Assembly (NCBI GenBank): GCA_024644775.1
Contig: JAHEHB010000336.1
Span: forward strand, 1 to 6,200
From: Deltaproteobacteria bacterium
GTDB taxonomy: Bacteria; Desulfobacterota; Desulfobacteria; Desulfobacterales; SURF-15
Direction: 5' to 3'
Length of the DNA: 6,200 nt
The notes under the pieces were generated by a model. The model made no database searches. It saw only the letters and a list, made by a program, of their open reading frames with translations, and had not been told where the DNA came from. This document shows positions 1-5,591 of the stretch, in pieces; the stretch's first letter is position 1; the number at the start of each line of letters is the position of its first letter. Made by a program: the position numbers and the translations under genes.

Positions 1-1
1 A

Positions 2-454
2 ACACGCAATTATGGGATCGATGTGTCCCCGGCGTGGTCATCGGATGGAAAAAAAATGGCGTTTGTCTCCAATCGATCCGGTTCTCCCCAAGTCTATATC
101 AAACATATGGATTCGGACAGTGCGGATAGATTGACGTATGAGGGCAATTATAATACATCACCCAGTTGGTCACCGAAAGGGGATAAAATTGCCTATTCCG
201 GGATGAGCAATGGCAGGTTTGACATATTTATAATCGATGTAAGCAATGGCGCTTTACTGCAATTGACGGCCAATCAAGGAGATAACGAGTCGCCTTCATG
301 GTCTCCGGATGGCAGTTTGATCGTGTTTAGCTCGACGCGTGAGGGACCTTCGAGGATCTATATCATGACTGCCTTTGGAACCGATCAACGGCGCCTGCTC
401 GCACTGCCAGGCGAACAGACAAATCCGGATTGGTCAAGGAGTGTACCCAATTAA
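2..454 (+). CDS. tolB: Tol-Pal system protein TolB, C-terminal part (5' end outside window)
   Basis: The frame is open from base 2 and gives the last 150 residues of TolB, the periplasmic beta-propeller that binds Pal and links it to TolA in the inner-membrane TolQRA complex. The visible part is the end of the C-terminal propeller. PD40-type blades recur, each with a W-S-x-D/K-G core: AWSSDGKKMAFVS, SWSPKGDKIAYSG and SWSPDGSLIVFSS, followed by a last DWS before the C-terminus. The segment RNYGIDVSPAWS just before the first blade is typical of TolB and separates it from other propeller proteins. The N-terminal TolB domain and signal peptide lie upstream. A GTG at base 23 is only an internal valine codon, since the frame continues upstream of it. 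The gene ends 30 bases before pal, the classical order, so the two are probably co-transcribed. Identification is firm. Confidence 0.95.
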   Translation, partial: TRNYGIDVSPAWSSDGKKMAFVSNRSGSPQVYIKHMDSDSADRLTYEGNYNTSPSWSPKGDKIAYSGMSNGRFDIFIIDVSNGALLQLTANQGDNESPSWSPDGSLIVFSSTREGPSRIYIMTAFGTDQRRLLALPGEQTNPDWSRSVPN

Positions 455-470
455 TAAGAGATATTGTTAA

Positions 471-477
471 AAGGAGG
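471..477 (+). promoter_or_regulatory. Ribosome binding site of pal
   Basis: AAGGAGG is a near-perfect Shine-Dalgarno sequence, 7 bases before the ATG at 485. It decides the pal start against the in-frame TTG at 464, which lies upstream of this site and would add seven residues (MLKGGKK) ahead of the signal peptide. Confidence 0.85.
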
Positions 478-484
478 AAAAAAA

Positions 485-1078
485 ATGCGCAAAAAGTATT
501 GGTTAGGTGTCGTCCTGTTGTTCGTACTTCCTGGATTTTTGATGATGACCTCATGTGCCAAGAAAACAGTAAAGGCTGAACCGGCGATGAAGGCAACTGC
601 CGAAGATGATGCGGCGAAAAAAGCGGCCGAGGAAGCCGCTCAACGCGCAGAGATGGAAAAGCAAAAAAAGCTTGAGGAGGAGCGCCTGAGAGCGGAGAAG
701 ATTCAAAGCGAAGCGGAAAAACAAAAAATGGAAGGCGAGGCAGTTCGTTTTGCAAATGAGAATATTTACTTTGATTTCGATAAATCGATTCTTAAACCGG
801 AATCCCAAGAGATATTGAGACAAAAAGCCGATTACATGAGCAAATACCCGGATGTAAAGGTGATCATCGAGGGGCACTGCGACGAGCGGGGTACCAACGA
901 GTATAACCTTGCCCTGGGCGACAGACGTGCAAACAGTGCAAAGGTATTTATGGTAAACCTGGGTATTGCTGAACAACGGTTAACGACCATCAGCTACGGA
1001 GAGGAACGCCCGGCGGATACCGGACGAAATGAAGCGGCATGGGCTCAGAATAGACGCGCTCAGTTTGTCATCGAATAG
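485..1078 (+). CDS. pal: Peptidoglycan-associated lipoprotein Pal
   Basis: A 197-residue outer-membrane lipoprotein that binds peptidoglycan and TolB, anchoring the outer membrane to the wall and accumulating at division sites. Residues 1-23 form a lipoprotein signal peptide: positive start (MRKK), hydrophobic core, lipobox M-T-S-C with lipidated C24. Ala at +2 fits outer-membrane sorting. Residues about 25-88 are a highly charged Ala/Lys/Glu-rich linker, probably a helix or coiled coil, longer than the short linker of E. coli Pal. Residues about 92-197 are an OmpA-like domain: [10 protein letters not shown] (94-103), GHCDERGT (130-137) with D133, and LGDRRA (144-149), the D and R expected to hold the diaminopimelate of peptidoglycan, then NRRAQ (189-193) near the end. 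The ATG at 485 has a strong Shine-Dalgarno site. The gene follows tolB by 30 bases. Nothing looks broken; identification is firm. Confidence 0.97.
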   Translation: MRKKYWLGVVLLFVLPGFLMMTSCAKKTVKAEPAMKATAEDDAAKKAAEEAAQRAEMEKQKKLEEERLRAEKIQSEAEKQKMEGEAVRFANENIYFDFDKSILKPESQEILRQKADYMSKYPDVKVIIEGHCDERGTNEYNLALGDRRANSAKVFMVNLGIAEQRLTTISYGEERPADTGRNEAAWAQNRRAQFVIE

Positions 1079-1117
1079 TTTCTCATCCTTCTACCCTATT
1101 GTATTGTCTGTAGCTCG

Positions 1118-1144
1118 CAAGCGGCAGCAACCTGCTGCCGCTTG
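1118..1144 (+). terminator. GC-rich hairpin after pal, probable terminator
   Basis: CAAGCGGCAGCA (1118-1129) and TGCTGCCGCTTG (1133-1144) are exact reverse complements, a 12-bp stem with a 3-base loop (ACC), 39 bases past the pal stop. The stem is stable and well placed for a terminator, but only a weak T run (TTC) follows. It may terminate partially, protect the 3' end of the tolB-pal mRNA, or be a REP-like element. Confidence 0.55.
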
Positions 1145-1157
1145 TTCAAATGCAATG

Positions 1158-1189
1158 TTGATGAATTCGTAAAAAGCCGAATTCATCAA
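1158..1189. repeat. Perfect 12-bp inverted repeat, candidate dispersed element
   Basis: TTGATGAATTCG (1158-1169) and CGAATTCATCAA (1178-1189) are exact reverse complements around an 8-base spacer, TAAAAAGC. It lies 13 bases after the first hairpin. It is AT-rich, has no T run after it and does not look like a terminator. The core GATGAATTCGTAAAAAG resembles, from memory, short intergenic palindromes scattered through Desulfobacterales genomes. A single copy in this window cannot prove that. Confidence 0.6.
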
Positions 1190-1282
1190 ATGTTTCCTAC
1201 TTAGTATTTTGATAAAATAGATGGCATAATATCAATTGCTTTTAGAATTTCCGAGACGTTTATTATAAAGGGTTGGCTGAGA

Positions 1283-2191
1283 ATGAATGAGATGTATTTA
1301 TCAAGATCTAAATTCAAGTTTGTTTTTGGGGGCATCGTTCTCTTATTTGGATTTTTTAGCGGCTGCGTGACAGAGCGGGATTTTTACGCGCTCGATGAGC
1401 GTGTCGCGGCTCTAGAACAAAATAATGCGAAACAGAAAAATCAGCTGGGACGACTCGCCAAGGAAATTGACCAAATTGAATCTCAACAGGGAATGATCAG
1501 TAAAACCGGGGATAAGAAATCCCAGACACTTCGGGACCGATTGGCGAAAAATAGCGTATCCGTCGACCAACTCAGAGCGGAGCTTCAAAAGTTAAGAGGC
1601 ACGATTGAAGAAACTCAATACTTGGTTAGGCAGAAACAGAGAGTATTGGAGAGTTCTGAAGGTGAACGGTTGACCAAACTAGATGATGTCGAAAGAATTA
1701 CAAGGCAAACAAGAAATCGGGTTTCACGCATCGAACAATACCTTAATCTCGTGGAAGCTGCCAAGAATCCGGCAACGGAAACGCCTCCGGTATCGGCTCC
1801 TCAGGTTAAAGCGACAACTTCAGAAACCGACCTTTATAAATTGGCGAAACAAACATTTGACAAGGGTGCGTATGGCGCTGCTCGGAAAGAATTCGAAGGA
1901 TTCCTTAAAAAATATCCCAAATCAAACAATGCGGACAACGCGCAGTTTTGGATCGGGGAAACCTACTATCGGGAAAAGTGGTATGAAAAGGCCATTCTCG
2001 AATACCAAAAGGTTATCGATGATTATCCAAAGGGAAATAAGGTGCAGGCATCACTGCTAAAACAAGGGTTATCTTTCTTAAATCTTGGTGATAAAACCAA
2101 CTCCCGTCTCATTCTAAATGAATTGGTGAGCAAATATCCAAAATCAAGTGAAGCAACCATCGCAAAACGAAAATTAACAGATATCCGGTGA
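1283..2191 (+). CDS. cpoB: Cell division coordinator CpoB (Tol-Pal accessory protein YbgF), lipoprotein form
   Basis: A 302-residue CpoB/YbgF homologue. In E. coli CpoB is periplasmic, binds TolA and the peptidoglycan synthase PBP1B, and couples wall synthesis to outer-membrane constriction. Residues 1-27 look like a lipoprotein signal ending in lipobox F-S-G-C (C28), with Val at +2, so an outer-membrane-anchored protein is predicted, unlike the soluble E. coli form. Residues about 31-157 are rich in Glu, Gln, Lys and Leu with heptad spacing, the coiled-coil trimerisation region. A Pro/Thr/Ala linker follows (about 161-180). Residues about 181-302 hold three TPR-like repeats: LYKLAKQTFDKGAYGAARKE, then FWIGETYYREKWYEKAILEY, then a looser third, each ending in YPK. 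The ATG at 1283 has AAAGGG (1267-1272) 10 bases upstream; ATG 1292 is less well spaced. Gene order tolB-pal-cpoB supports the call. Confidence 0.92.
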   Translation: MNEMYLSRSKFKFVFGGIVLLFGFFSGCVTERDFYALDERVAALEQNNAKQKNQLGRLAKEIDQIESQQGMISKTGDKKSQTLRDRLAKNSVSVDQLRAELQKLRGTIEETQYLVRQKQRVLESSEGERLTKLDDVERITRQTRNRVSRIEQYLNLVEAAKNPATETPPVSAPQVKATTSETDLYKLAKQTFDKGAYGAARKEFEGFLKKYPKSNNADNAQFWIGETYYREKWYEKAILEYQKVIDDYPKGNKVQASLLKQGLSFLNLGDKTNSRLILNELVSKYPKSSEATIAKRKLTDIR

Positions 2192-2210
2192 TCGTATTTC
2201 AAGTCTTCCA

Positions 2211-2248
2211 AAAAGCGCCGTTATTTTAAATAACGGCGCTTTTGTTTT
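2211..2248 (+). terminator. Rho-independent terminator after cpoB, likely bidirectional
   Basis: A perfect stem runs from 2211 to 2243. The left arm AAAAGCGCCGTTATT (2211-2225) pairs exactly with AATAACGGCGCTTTT (2229-2243) around TTA, followed by GTTTT. The GC core GCGCCG/CGGCGC, with A-tract before and T-tract after, is a textbook terminator, 19 bases past the cpoB stop. The symmetrical A and T tracts mean it could also stop transcription from the other direction. Confidence 0.9.
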
Positions 2249-2253
2249 ATATA
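2225..2253 (+). promoter_or_regulatory. Possible weak ruvC promoter inside the terminator
   Basis: TATATA (2248-2253) could be a -10 element, with TTTAAA (2225-2230, the terminator loop) 17 bases upstream as a poor -35. Each matches the consensus at 4 of 6 positions. It is the only candidate I see in the 41 bases between terminator and ruvC, and would give a leader of about 25 bases. Read-through or a promoter inside cpoB are alternatives. Confidence 0.2.
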
Positions 2254-2272
2254 CGCGAATCAGATGCATTTT

Positions 2273-2278
2273 AGAGGG
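2273..2278 (+). promoter_or_regulatory. Ribosome binding site of ruvC
   Basis: AGAGGG lies 6 bases before the ATG at 2285. It lies within the coding sequence that an ATG at 2264 would create, so it favours the later start, which also puts GIDPG at residues 6-10 as usual for RuvC. Confidence 0.65.
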
Positions 2279-2284
2279 CAGGGG

Positions 2285-2797
2285 ATGATAAAGATCGTTG
2301 GCATAGATCCCGGGCTCGCCGCTACGGGCATTGCAATTGTGCAGGGCGTCGGCACCCGAATTGATTCATTTTCCTGTAGCACGATTTATACGGATAAAAA
2401 TATTACCTTGCCAAATCGCCTTAATCGGATATTTTGTAAGATTGTATCGGCCTTGCAGGATGACAGACCGGATCTTCTGATCGTGGAGGATGTATTTTCT
2501 CTGGAAAAATATCCCAAATCGGGAATATTACTTGGTAAAGTGAGCGGGGTTATTCTCCTGGCCGGCTGCCAAATCGATGTTCCGGTTATTGAAATTCCGG
2601 TCCGTGAAGCCAAACAGGTTTTAACAGGAAATGGTAATGCAACCAAAGCACAGCTGGAAATGGCGGTTCGACACTTTTTGAATCTGTCTACAGCGATTCG
2701 ACCGTCCCATGCAGCCGATGCATTGGCGCTGGCATTGATCGGATTCTTGCGTTATGAAAACATGCGTTGGCAAGAAGGAAAATCCTTGAGGGCTTGA
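2285..2797 (+). CDS. ruvC: Crossover junction endodeoxyribonuclease RuvC
   Basis: A 170-residue Holliday junction resolvase of the RNase H fold (E. coli protein: 173). It acts as a dimer with RuvAB, cutting symmetrically across the junction with metal-bound acidic residues. Aligned by eye to E. coli RuvC: D8 in GIDPG (D7), E68 in IVEDVF (E66), H142 (D138) and D145 in SHAADALALA (D141). His at the third position is also found in Thermus RuvC, so an active enzyme is expected. F71 matches the stacking F69, and K110 and K121 match K107 and K118. The segment after the second acidic residue, KYPKSGILLGKVSGV, departs from the usual NPxSALKLGQARGV. The ATG at 2285 is preferred to 2264, which would add MHFRGQG, because of the ribosome binding site at 2273-2278. 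ruvA follows after 4 bases, so an operon is clear. Confidence 0.95.
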   Translation: MIKIVGIDPGLAATGIAIVQGVGTRIDSFSCSTIYTDKNITLPNRLNRIFCKIVSALQDDRPDLLIVEDVFSLEKYPKSGILLGKVSGVILLAGCQIDVPVIEIPVREAKQVLTGNGNATKAQLEMAVRHFLNLSTAIRPSHAADALALALIGFLRYENMRWQEGKSLRA

Positions 2798-2801
2798 AGC
2801 T

Positions 2802-3419
2802 ATGATTGGGTATTTGGAAGGAAAATTATTGAAAGTAGACAATGATCGCATCCTGTTGCTTGCCAACCAAGTGGGATACGACGTGCTGCTGCCGGCTATG
2901 GTGATGGAGAAGGTCAGGGAGAAATCTGTCGGAGATGAGATCGCACTTTATATCTATTACCAGCAGACCGAACGTCAACCCAGGCCTTTTTTGATCGGAT
3001 TTACCAGCGAGGATGAAAAGGAATTTTTTCAGTATTTTGTTTCAGTTGAAGATATCGGACCGCTCAAGGCGGTAAAAGCGCTCGATTTACCAATTGCAGA
3101 GATCGCTAGTGCCATCGAATCGAAAGATCTGGAAAAACTTAAATTACTCAAGGGGGTCGGTGCTCGGACTGCGAAAAAAATTATTGCGACCCTTCAAGGG
3201 AAGATGAATAAATTCGTTTGGGGTGGTGACGTTTACAAAGAGGTGTCAGTTCCGACGGATGATTTGGTACAACAAGTGTTAAATGTTTTGGTTGCCCAAC
3301 TCGGCTATAAAAACACGGAAGCAAAACAGATGATCGCAGATGCCATCAAGAGAAATCGCTCCATTTCCACGGCAGAGGAGCTTTTTGATGAAGTATATCG
3401 AGGTGAGGAAACTTCATGA
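2802..3419 (+). CDS. ruvA: Holliday junction branch migration complex subunit RuvA
   Basis: A 205-residue RuvA (E. coli 203), which binds the four-way junction as a tetramer or octamer and loads RuvB rings. Domain I (about 1-67) is the OB fold, starting [10 protein letters not shown] and ending FLIGF. Domain II (about 68-140) has two helix-hairpin-helix motifs, [14 protein letters not shown] (81-94) and [13 protein letters not shown] (116-128), for backbone contacts. A linker of about 15 residues leads to domain III (about 152-197), the RuvB-binding helical domain with [20 protein letters not shown]. The OB-fold loop that carries the acidic pin (E55-D56 in E. coli) reads TERQPRP (56-62): about two residues longer, with at best one acidic residue kept. 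TGAGGG (2787-2792), within the end of ruvC, is a likely ribosome binding site 9 bases upstream. The stop overlaps the ruvB start (ATGA). Confidence 0.94.
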   Translation: MIGYLEGKLLKVDNDRILLLANQVGYDVLLPAMVMEKVREKSVGDEIALYIYYQQTERQPRPFLIGFTSEDEKEFFQYFVSVEDIGPLKAVKALDLPIAEIASAIESKDLEKLKLLKGVGARTAKKIIATLQGKMNKFVWGGDVYKEVSVPTDDLVQQVLNVLVAQLGYKNTEAKQMIADAIKRNRSISTAEELFDEVYRGEETS

Positions 3420-4447
3420 CAGAAAGCAATATGGCCCCAAAACAGGGTGTTCTTTCCAAGGCTGGTTTGCCAATGGACCAGGACCCCGAAATCATATCGT
3501 TGCGACCTGAGGAACTGGAAGAATACATCGGCCAGAAAGAAGTGGTTGAAACGCTTAAGATTGCCATCGATGCGGCGGCGCTGCGCGGAGAACCCATCGA
3601 CCACGTTCTTTTTCATGGTCCTCCCGGACTCGGTAAAACAACGCTGGCGCATATCATTGCCAATGAAATGGGAAAACGACTGACCGTCACCTCCGGCCCC
3701 GCACTGGAGAAAGGTGGGGATTTAATCGGCATGCTGACGCATCTGGAGGAAGGGGATGTTCTATTTGTGGATGAAATCCACCGGACGCCAAAATCGGTCG
3801 AAGAGTTGCTGTATCCTGCCATGGAAGACTTTGCCGTAGACTTCGTGTTCGACAAGGGGATCCACGCCAGAAGTCATCGGTATCGATTAAAACATTTTGT
3901 ACTTGTGGGAGCTACAACGAGAGTCGGGCTGCTCACTGCGGCCTTGCGTGATCGATTCGGCATTTTTAGAAATCTTGATTTCTACTCGGAAGAAGATTTG
4001 GTCAAAATAGCAAATAGATCTGCCGCGCTGTTGAATGTGCCCATTGACACCGCCGGTACGTTGGAGTTGTCAAAACGCTCCAGGGGCACCCCCCGAATCG
4101 TGAACCGGCTCTTGAGACGCGTTCGGGATTATGCCCAGGTCAGGGCGGATGGTGTCATTGTAAAAGAAATTGTGGAAGCAGCACTTGCTTTGGAAGGCGT
4201 AGACGCCATCGGATTGACAAACCTTGACCGCCAATATTTACGGACCGTCATCGAATATTATCAGGGCGGTCCGGTCGGCATCGAAGCCATCGCTGCAACG
4301 TTGCAGGAAGAAACCGATACACTGGTGGATGTGGTTGAACCGTATCTACTTAAGATCGGATTTATTATGCGAACGTCCTCCGGCAGAAAGGTATCTGAAA
4401 CCGCGATTAAACATCTGGGCTTTCTCGTTCAGGAGAAACTATTCTAA
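3416..4447 (+). CDS. ruvB: Holliday junction branch migration ATPase RuvB
   Basis: A 343-residue AAA+ motor (E. coli 336) that forms hexamers on the two duplex arms flanking RuvA and pumps DNA to move the junction. Landmarks: [12 protein letters not shown] (29-40), Walker A GPPGLGKT (68-75), Walker B LFVDEIH (116-122) with D119 and E120, sensor 1 GATTR (165-169), LRDRFGI (177-183) with the arginine-finger region, sensor 2 [13 protein letters not shown] (223-235), and a C-terminal winged helix (about 262-343) containing [13 protein letters not shown]. The region 140-162, equivalent to the RuvA-contacting beta-hairpin and following strand, reads [21 protein letters not shown] and differs from the usual IGKGPSARSIRLDLPPF. 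ATG 3416 overlaps the ruvA stop by four bases, with GAGG (3405-3408) 7 bases upstream, indicating translational coupling. ATG 3431 is a weaker alternative. All ATPase motifs are intact. Confidence 0.97.
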   Translation: MTESNMAPKQGVLSKAGLPMDQDPEIISLRPEELEEYIGQKEVVETLKIAIDAAALRGEPIDHVLFHGPPGLGKTTLAHIIANEMGKRLTVTSGPALEKGGDLIGMLTHLEEGDVLFVDEIHRTPKSVEELLYPAMEDFAVDFVFDKGIHARSHRYRLKHFVLVGATTRVGLLTAALRDRFGIFRNLDFYSEEDLVKIANRSAALLNVPIDTAGTLELSKRSRGTPRIVNRLLRRVRDYAQVRADGVIVKEIVEAALALEGVDAIGLTNLDRQYLRTVIEYYQGGPVGIEAIAATLQEETDTLVDVVEPYLLKIGFIMRTSSGRKVSETAIKHLGFLVQEKLF

Positions 4448-4456
4448 ATCTAAAAC

Positions 4457-5266
4457 ATGGCCATCATCACACTCGTGACAGACTTTGGCATCGTCGATGA
4501 ATATGTTGGGGTTATGAAGGGGGTTATCCTTTCGATCAATCCCGCCGCCGCCATCGTAGATATCACCCATCACATCCATCCGCAGGATATCATACACGCT
4601 GCCTACCTGGTAGAATCGGCGAGTAAATATTTTCCCGATGGAACCATACATCTTGTGGTTGTCGATCCGGGGGTGGGAAGTGAACGTTCGATAATTGCTG
4701 TTAAACGATCCGGACATGTGTTTATCGCCCCGGACAACGGGGTGTTATCGCTTCTGATGGATAAAGAGACCATCGATGCGATTTTCCGGATCGAGAATCC
4801 ACACTATTTTTTAAAAGATATCAGTCGAACGTTTCACGGCCGGGATATTTTTGCCCCTGTGGCCGGCCACCTATCGCTGGGGGTCGATCTGAAGAATTTC
4901 GGAATTCCGATATATAAAGGCGAGCTTGTACGACTGGCGGTTGAAAAACCACAGGTATCTTCCCAGGGCGAGCTGATTGGAACCATCATTGCGGCGGATC
5001 GATTCGGAAATCTTGTTACAAATATTGATGTTGATAGTATTCGATCTTTTTGTACGGTTTCCTCGTACTCAGCGTTGGAGATCCGGATCGGAAAAAATAA
5101 CATTATCGGTATTTCAAATAGTTATAATTCCGTTGGTGCCGAAAAACCGCTTACGATCATCGGCAGTCGCGGATATCTGGAGATTGCGGTGAATTGTGGG
5201 AATGCCGCGCACCATTTTGAAGCAAAAAGAGGCGAGAAGGTACGATTGTTTCTGCCAAAACTGTAA
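4457..5266 (+). CDS. SAM hydroxide adenosyltransferase (DUF62 / SAM hydrolase family)
   Basis: A 269-residue member of the SAM hydroxide adenosyltransferase family (PF01887, DUF62). Characterised members split S-adenosylmethionine with water into adenosine and methionine; the physiological role is poorly known. Seen here: ITLVTDFG (4-11), DITHHIHPQDI (35-45), VVDPGVGSER (68-77), IAPDNGVLS (90-98), FHGRDIFAP (126-134) and DRFGNLVTN (181-189). The Asp-Arg-His triad described for these hydrolases fits D70, R77 and H127. The related SAM chlorinases and fluorinases lack this triad and the fluorinases have an extra loop, so a hydrolase is favoured. No signal peptide; cytoplasmic. ATG 4457 matches the family N-terminus and sits 9 bases after the ruvB stop, but no good Shine-Dalgarno is near it: AGGAGA (4431-4436) is 20 bases away, inside ruvB. 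Translation probably depends on coupling to ruvB. Confidence 0.93.
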   Translation: MAIITLVTDFGIVDEYVGVMKGVILSINPAAAIVDITHHIHPQDIIHAAYLVESASKYFPDGTIHLVVVDPGVGSERSIIAVKRSGHVFIAPDNGVLSLLMDKETIDAIFRIENPHYFLKDISRTFHGRDIFAPVAGHLSLGVDLKNFGIPIYKGELVRLAVEKPQVSSQGELIGTIIAADRFGNLVTNIDVDSIRSFCTVSSYSALEIRIGKNNIIGISNSYNSVGAEKPLTIIGSRGYLEIAVNCGNAAHHFEAKRGEKVRLFLPKL

Positions 5267-5285
5267 GGCTGTTTAGCTCCTTACA
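5262..5285 (+). terminator. Weak hairpin over the stop of the DUF62 gene
   Basis: TGTAAGG (5262-5268) and CCTTACA (5279-5285) pair exactly around a 10-base loop. The left arm includes the TAA stop at 5264-5266. The stem is short and the next bases (TGCCGATTGTTT) give only a partial T run, so termination would be weak. It is the best candidate for the end of the ruv transcript. Confidence 0.3.
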
Positions 5286-5363
5286 TGCCGATTGTTTGAC
5301 TAAATGGATCAGACGATTTCGATTGGGTATTGCAATCAACAGGCAATTTGAGTGTTCAGCGCC

Positions 5364-5387
5364 GCCGCTGGCCTGAATAGCGGCCAG
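5364..5387. repeat. GC-rich overlapping dyads
   Basis: Two 6-bp stems compete for the same bases: GCCGCT (5364-5369) with AGCGGC (5379-5384), and CTGGCC (5368-5373) with GGCCAG (5382-5387). TTT follows. It may be a weak terminator after the DUF62 gene, or a protein-binding dyad; the sequence does not decide. Confidence 0.3.
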
Positions 5388-5408
5388 TTTAATCGAAAAA
5401 GAAACTAA

Positions 5409-5433
5409 TGAACGTCGAACATCGAACGTTCAA
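5409..5433. repeat. Short tandem and inverted repeat, 7-base period
   Basis: Three 7-base units stand in a row: GAACGTC (5410-5416), GAACATC (5417-5423) and GAACGTT (5424-5430). The ends also form an inverted repeat, TGAACGT (5409-5415) with ACGTTCA (5426-5432). It ends 10 bases before the promoter -35. From memory, GAACGTTC/GAACATC strings recur between genes in Desulfobacterota; here only one copy is seen, so its nature (dispersed repeat or regulator site) is open. Confidence 0.5.
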
Positions 5434-5442
5434 TCTGTTTAC

Positions 5443-5473
5443 TTGACACGATCTGGCGAGCTATCTATATATT
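5443..5473 (+). promoter_or_regulatory. Sigma70-type promoter of the kinase gene
   Basis: TTGACA (5443-5448) is a perfect -35. Two overlapping -10 choices follow: TATATA (5466-5471) after 17 bases, or TATATT (5468-5473) after 19 bases and matching TATAAT at 5 of 6. The start point would be near 5478-5481, leaving a leader of about 110 bases before the kinase ATG. This is the best promoter in the window. Confidence 0.65.
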
Positions 5474-5505
5474 GAAATGAGTTTCGCATTCCTCATTGTC
5501 AATAT
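5469..5505. promoter_or_regulatory. 13-bp dyad over the predicted start point, candidate operator
   Basis: The left arm ATATTGAAATGAG (5469-5481) pairs with CTCATT (5492-5497) and TCAATAT (5499-5505), with one extra G at 5498 and a 10-base spacer. The left arm covers the -10 and the predicted start, so most of it would not be in the mRNA. That favours a DNA-binding repressor site over an RNA hairpin. No regulator gene is visible in the window. Confidence 0.45.
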
Positions 5506-5535
5506 CAGCGCAGGCAGATTTGAATATCACTCGGA

Positions 5536-5547
5536 CCTGAATTCAGG
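5536..5547. promoter_or_regulatory. 12-bp perfect palindrome in the kinase leader
   Basis: CCTGAATTCAGG is a perfect two-fold palindrome without spacer, about 60 bases past the predicted start point and 44 bases before the kinase ATG. It could be a second operator. One such palindrome is expected about once by chance in a window of this size, so position is the main support. Confidence 0.25.
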
Positions 5548-5591
5548 GTGTGGAATTTGTTTATTTATTTTATTTTTATTACGGAGCAAAA

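Larger units (their letters stand above)
1079..1282 (+). other. Intergenic region between pal and cpoB
   Basis: This 204-base gap holds two perfect hairpins (1118-1144 and 1158-1189), then an AT-rich stretch of about 90 bases. No ORF or RNA gene is visible. Possible -10 elements are CATAAT (1225-1230), TAAAAT (1213-1218) and TATTAT (1261-1266), but none has a convincing -35 at 16-18 bases. TTGCTT at 1236-1241 sits 19 bases before TATTAT, which is poor. A promoter for cpoB here is likely because of the hairpins, but I cannot place it. Confidence 0.6.
5267..5591 (+). other. Intergenic region between the DUF62 gene and the kinase
   Basis: This 325-base region codes for nothing I can support. 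In order it holds a weak hairpin over the upstream stop, a GC-rich double dyad (5364-5387), a short 7-base-period repeat (5409-5433), a sigma70-type promoter (5443-5473), a 13-bp dyad across the likely start point (5469-5505), a 12-bp palindrome (5536-5547), a T-rich tract (about 5558-5580) and the kinase ribosome binding site (5583-5586). It looks like a real operon boundary with a regulated promoter. Confidence 0.7.

Noticed and set aside
363..976. Two long open frames on the minus strand over tolB and pal (363-755 and 551-976)
   Set aside because: They lie opposite a certain pal gene, and are open because of its Ala/Lys/Glu-rich linker codons. The translations resemble no family I know and lack sensible starts.
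1079..1282. Small RNA or riboswitch in the pal-cpoB gap
   Set aside because: Beyond two simple hairpins I see no conserved riboswitch core, no tRNA-like fold and no clear promoter plus terminator pair.
2264..2284. Upstream ATG that would extend RuvC by seven residues
   Set aside because: The sequence AGAGGG for the ATG at 2285 lies within the extension, and RuvC proteins normally begin a few residues before GIDPG.
4457..5266. SAM-dependent chlorinase or fluorinase
   Set aside because: The Asp-Arg-His triad of the water-using family (D70, R77, H127) is present and the length of 269 residues leaves no room for the fluorinase loop.
5536..5580. Transcription attenuator made of the 12-bp palindrome and the T-rich tract
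   Set aside because: The palindrome has no loop, so only a very short stem could form in RNA, and the T-rich tract is interrupted and begins about 10 bases later.
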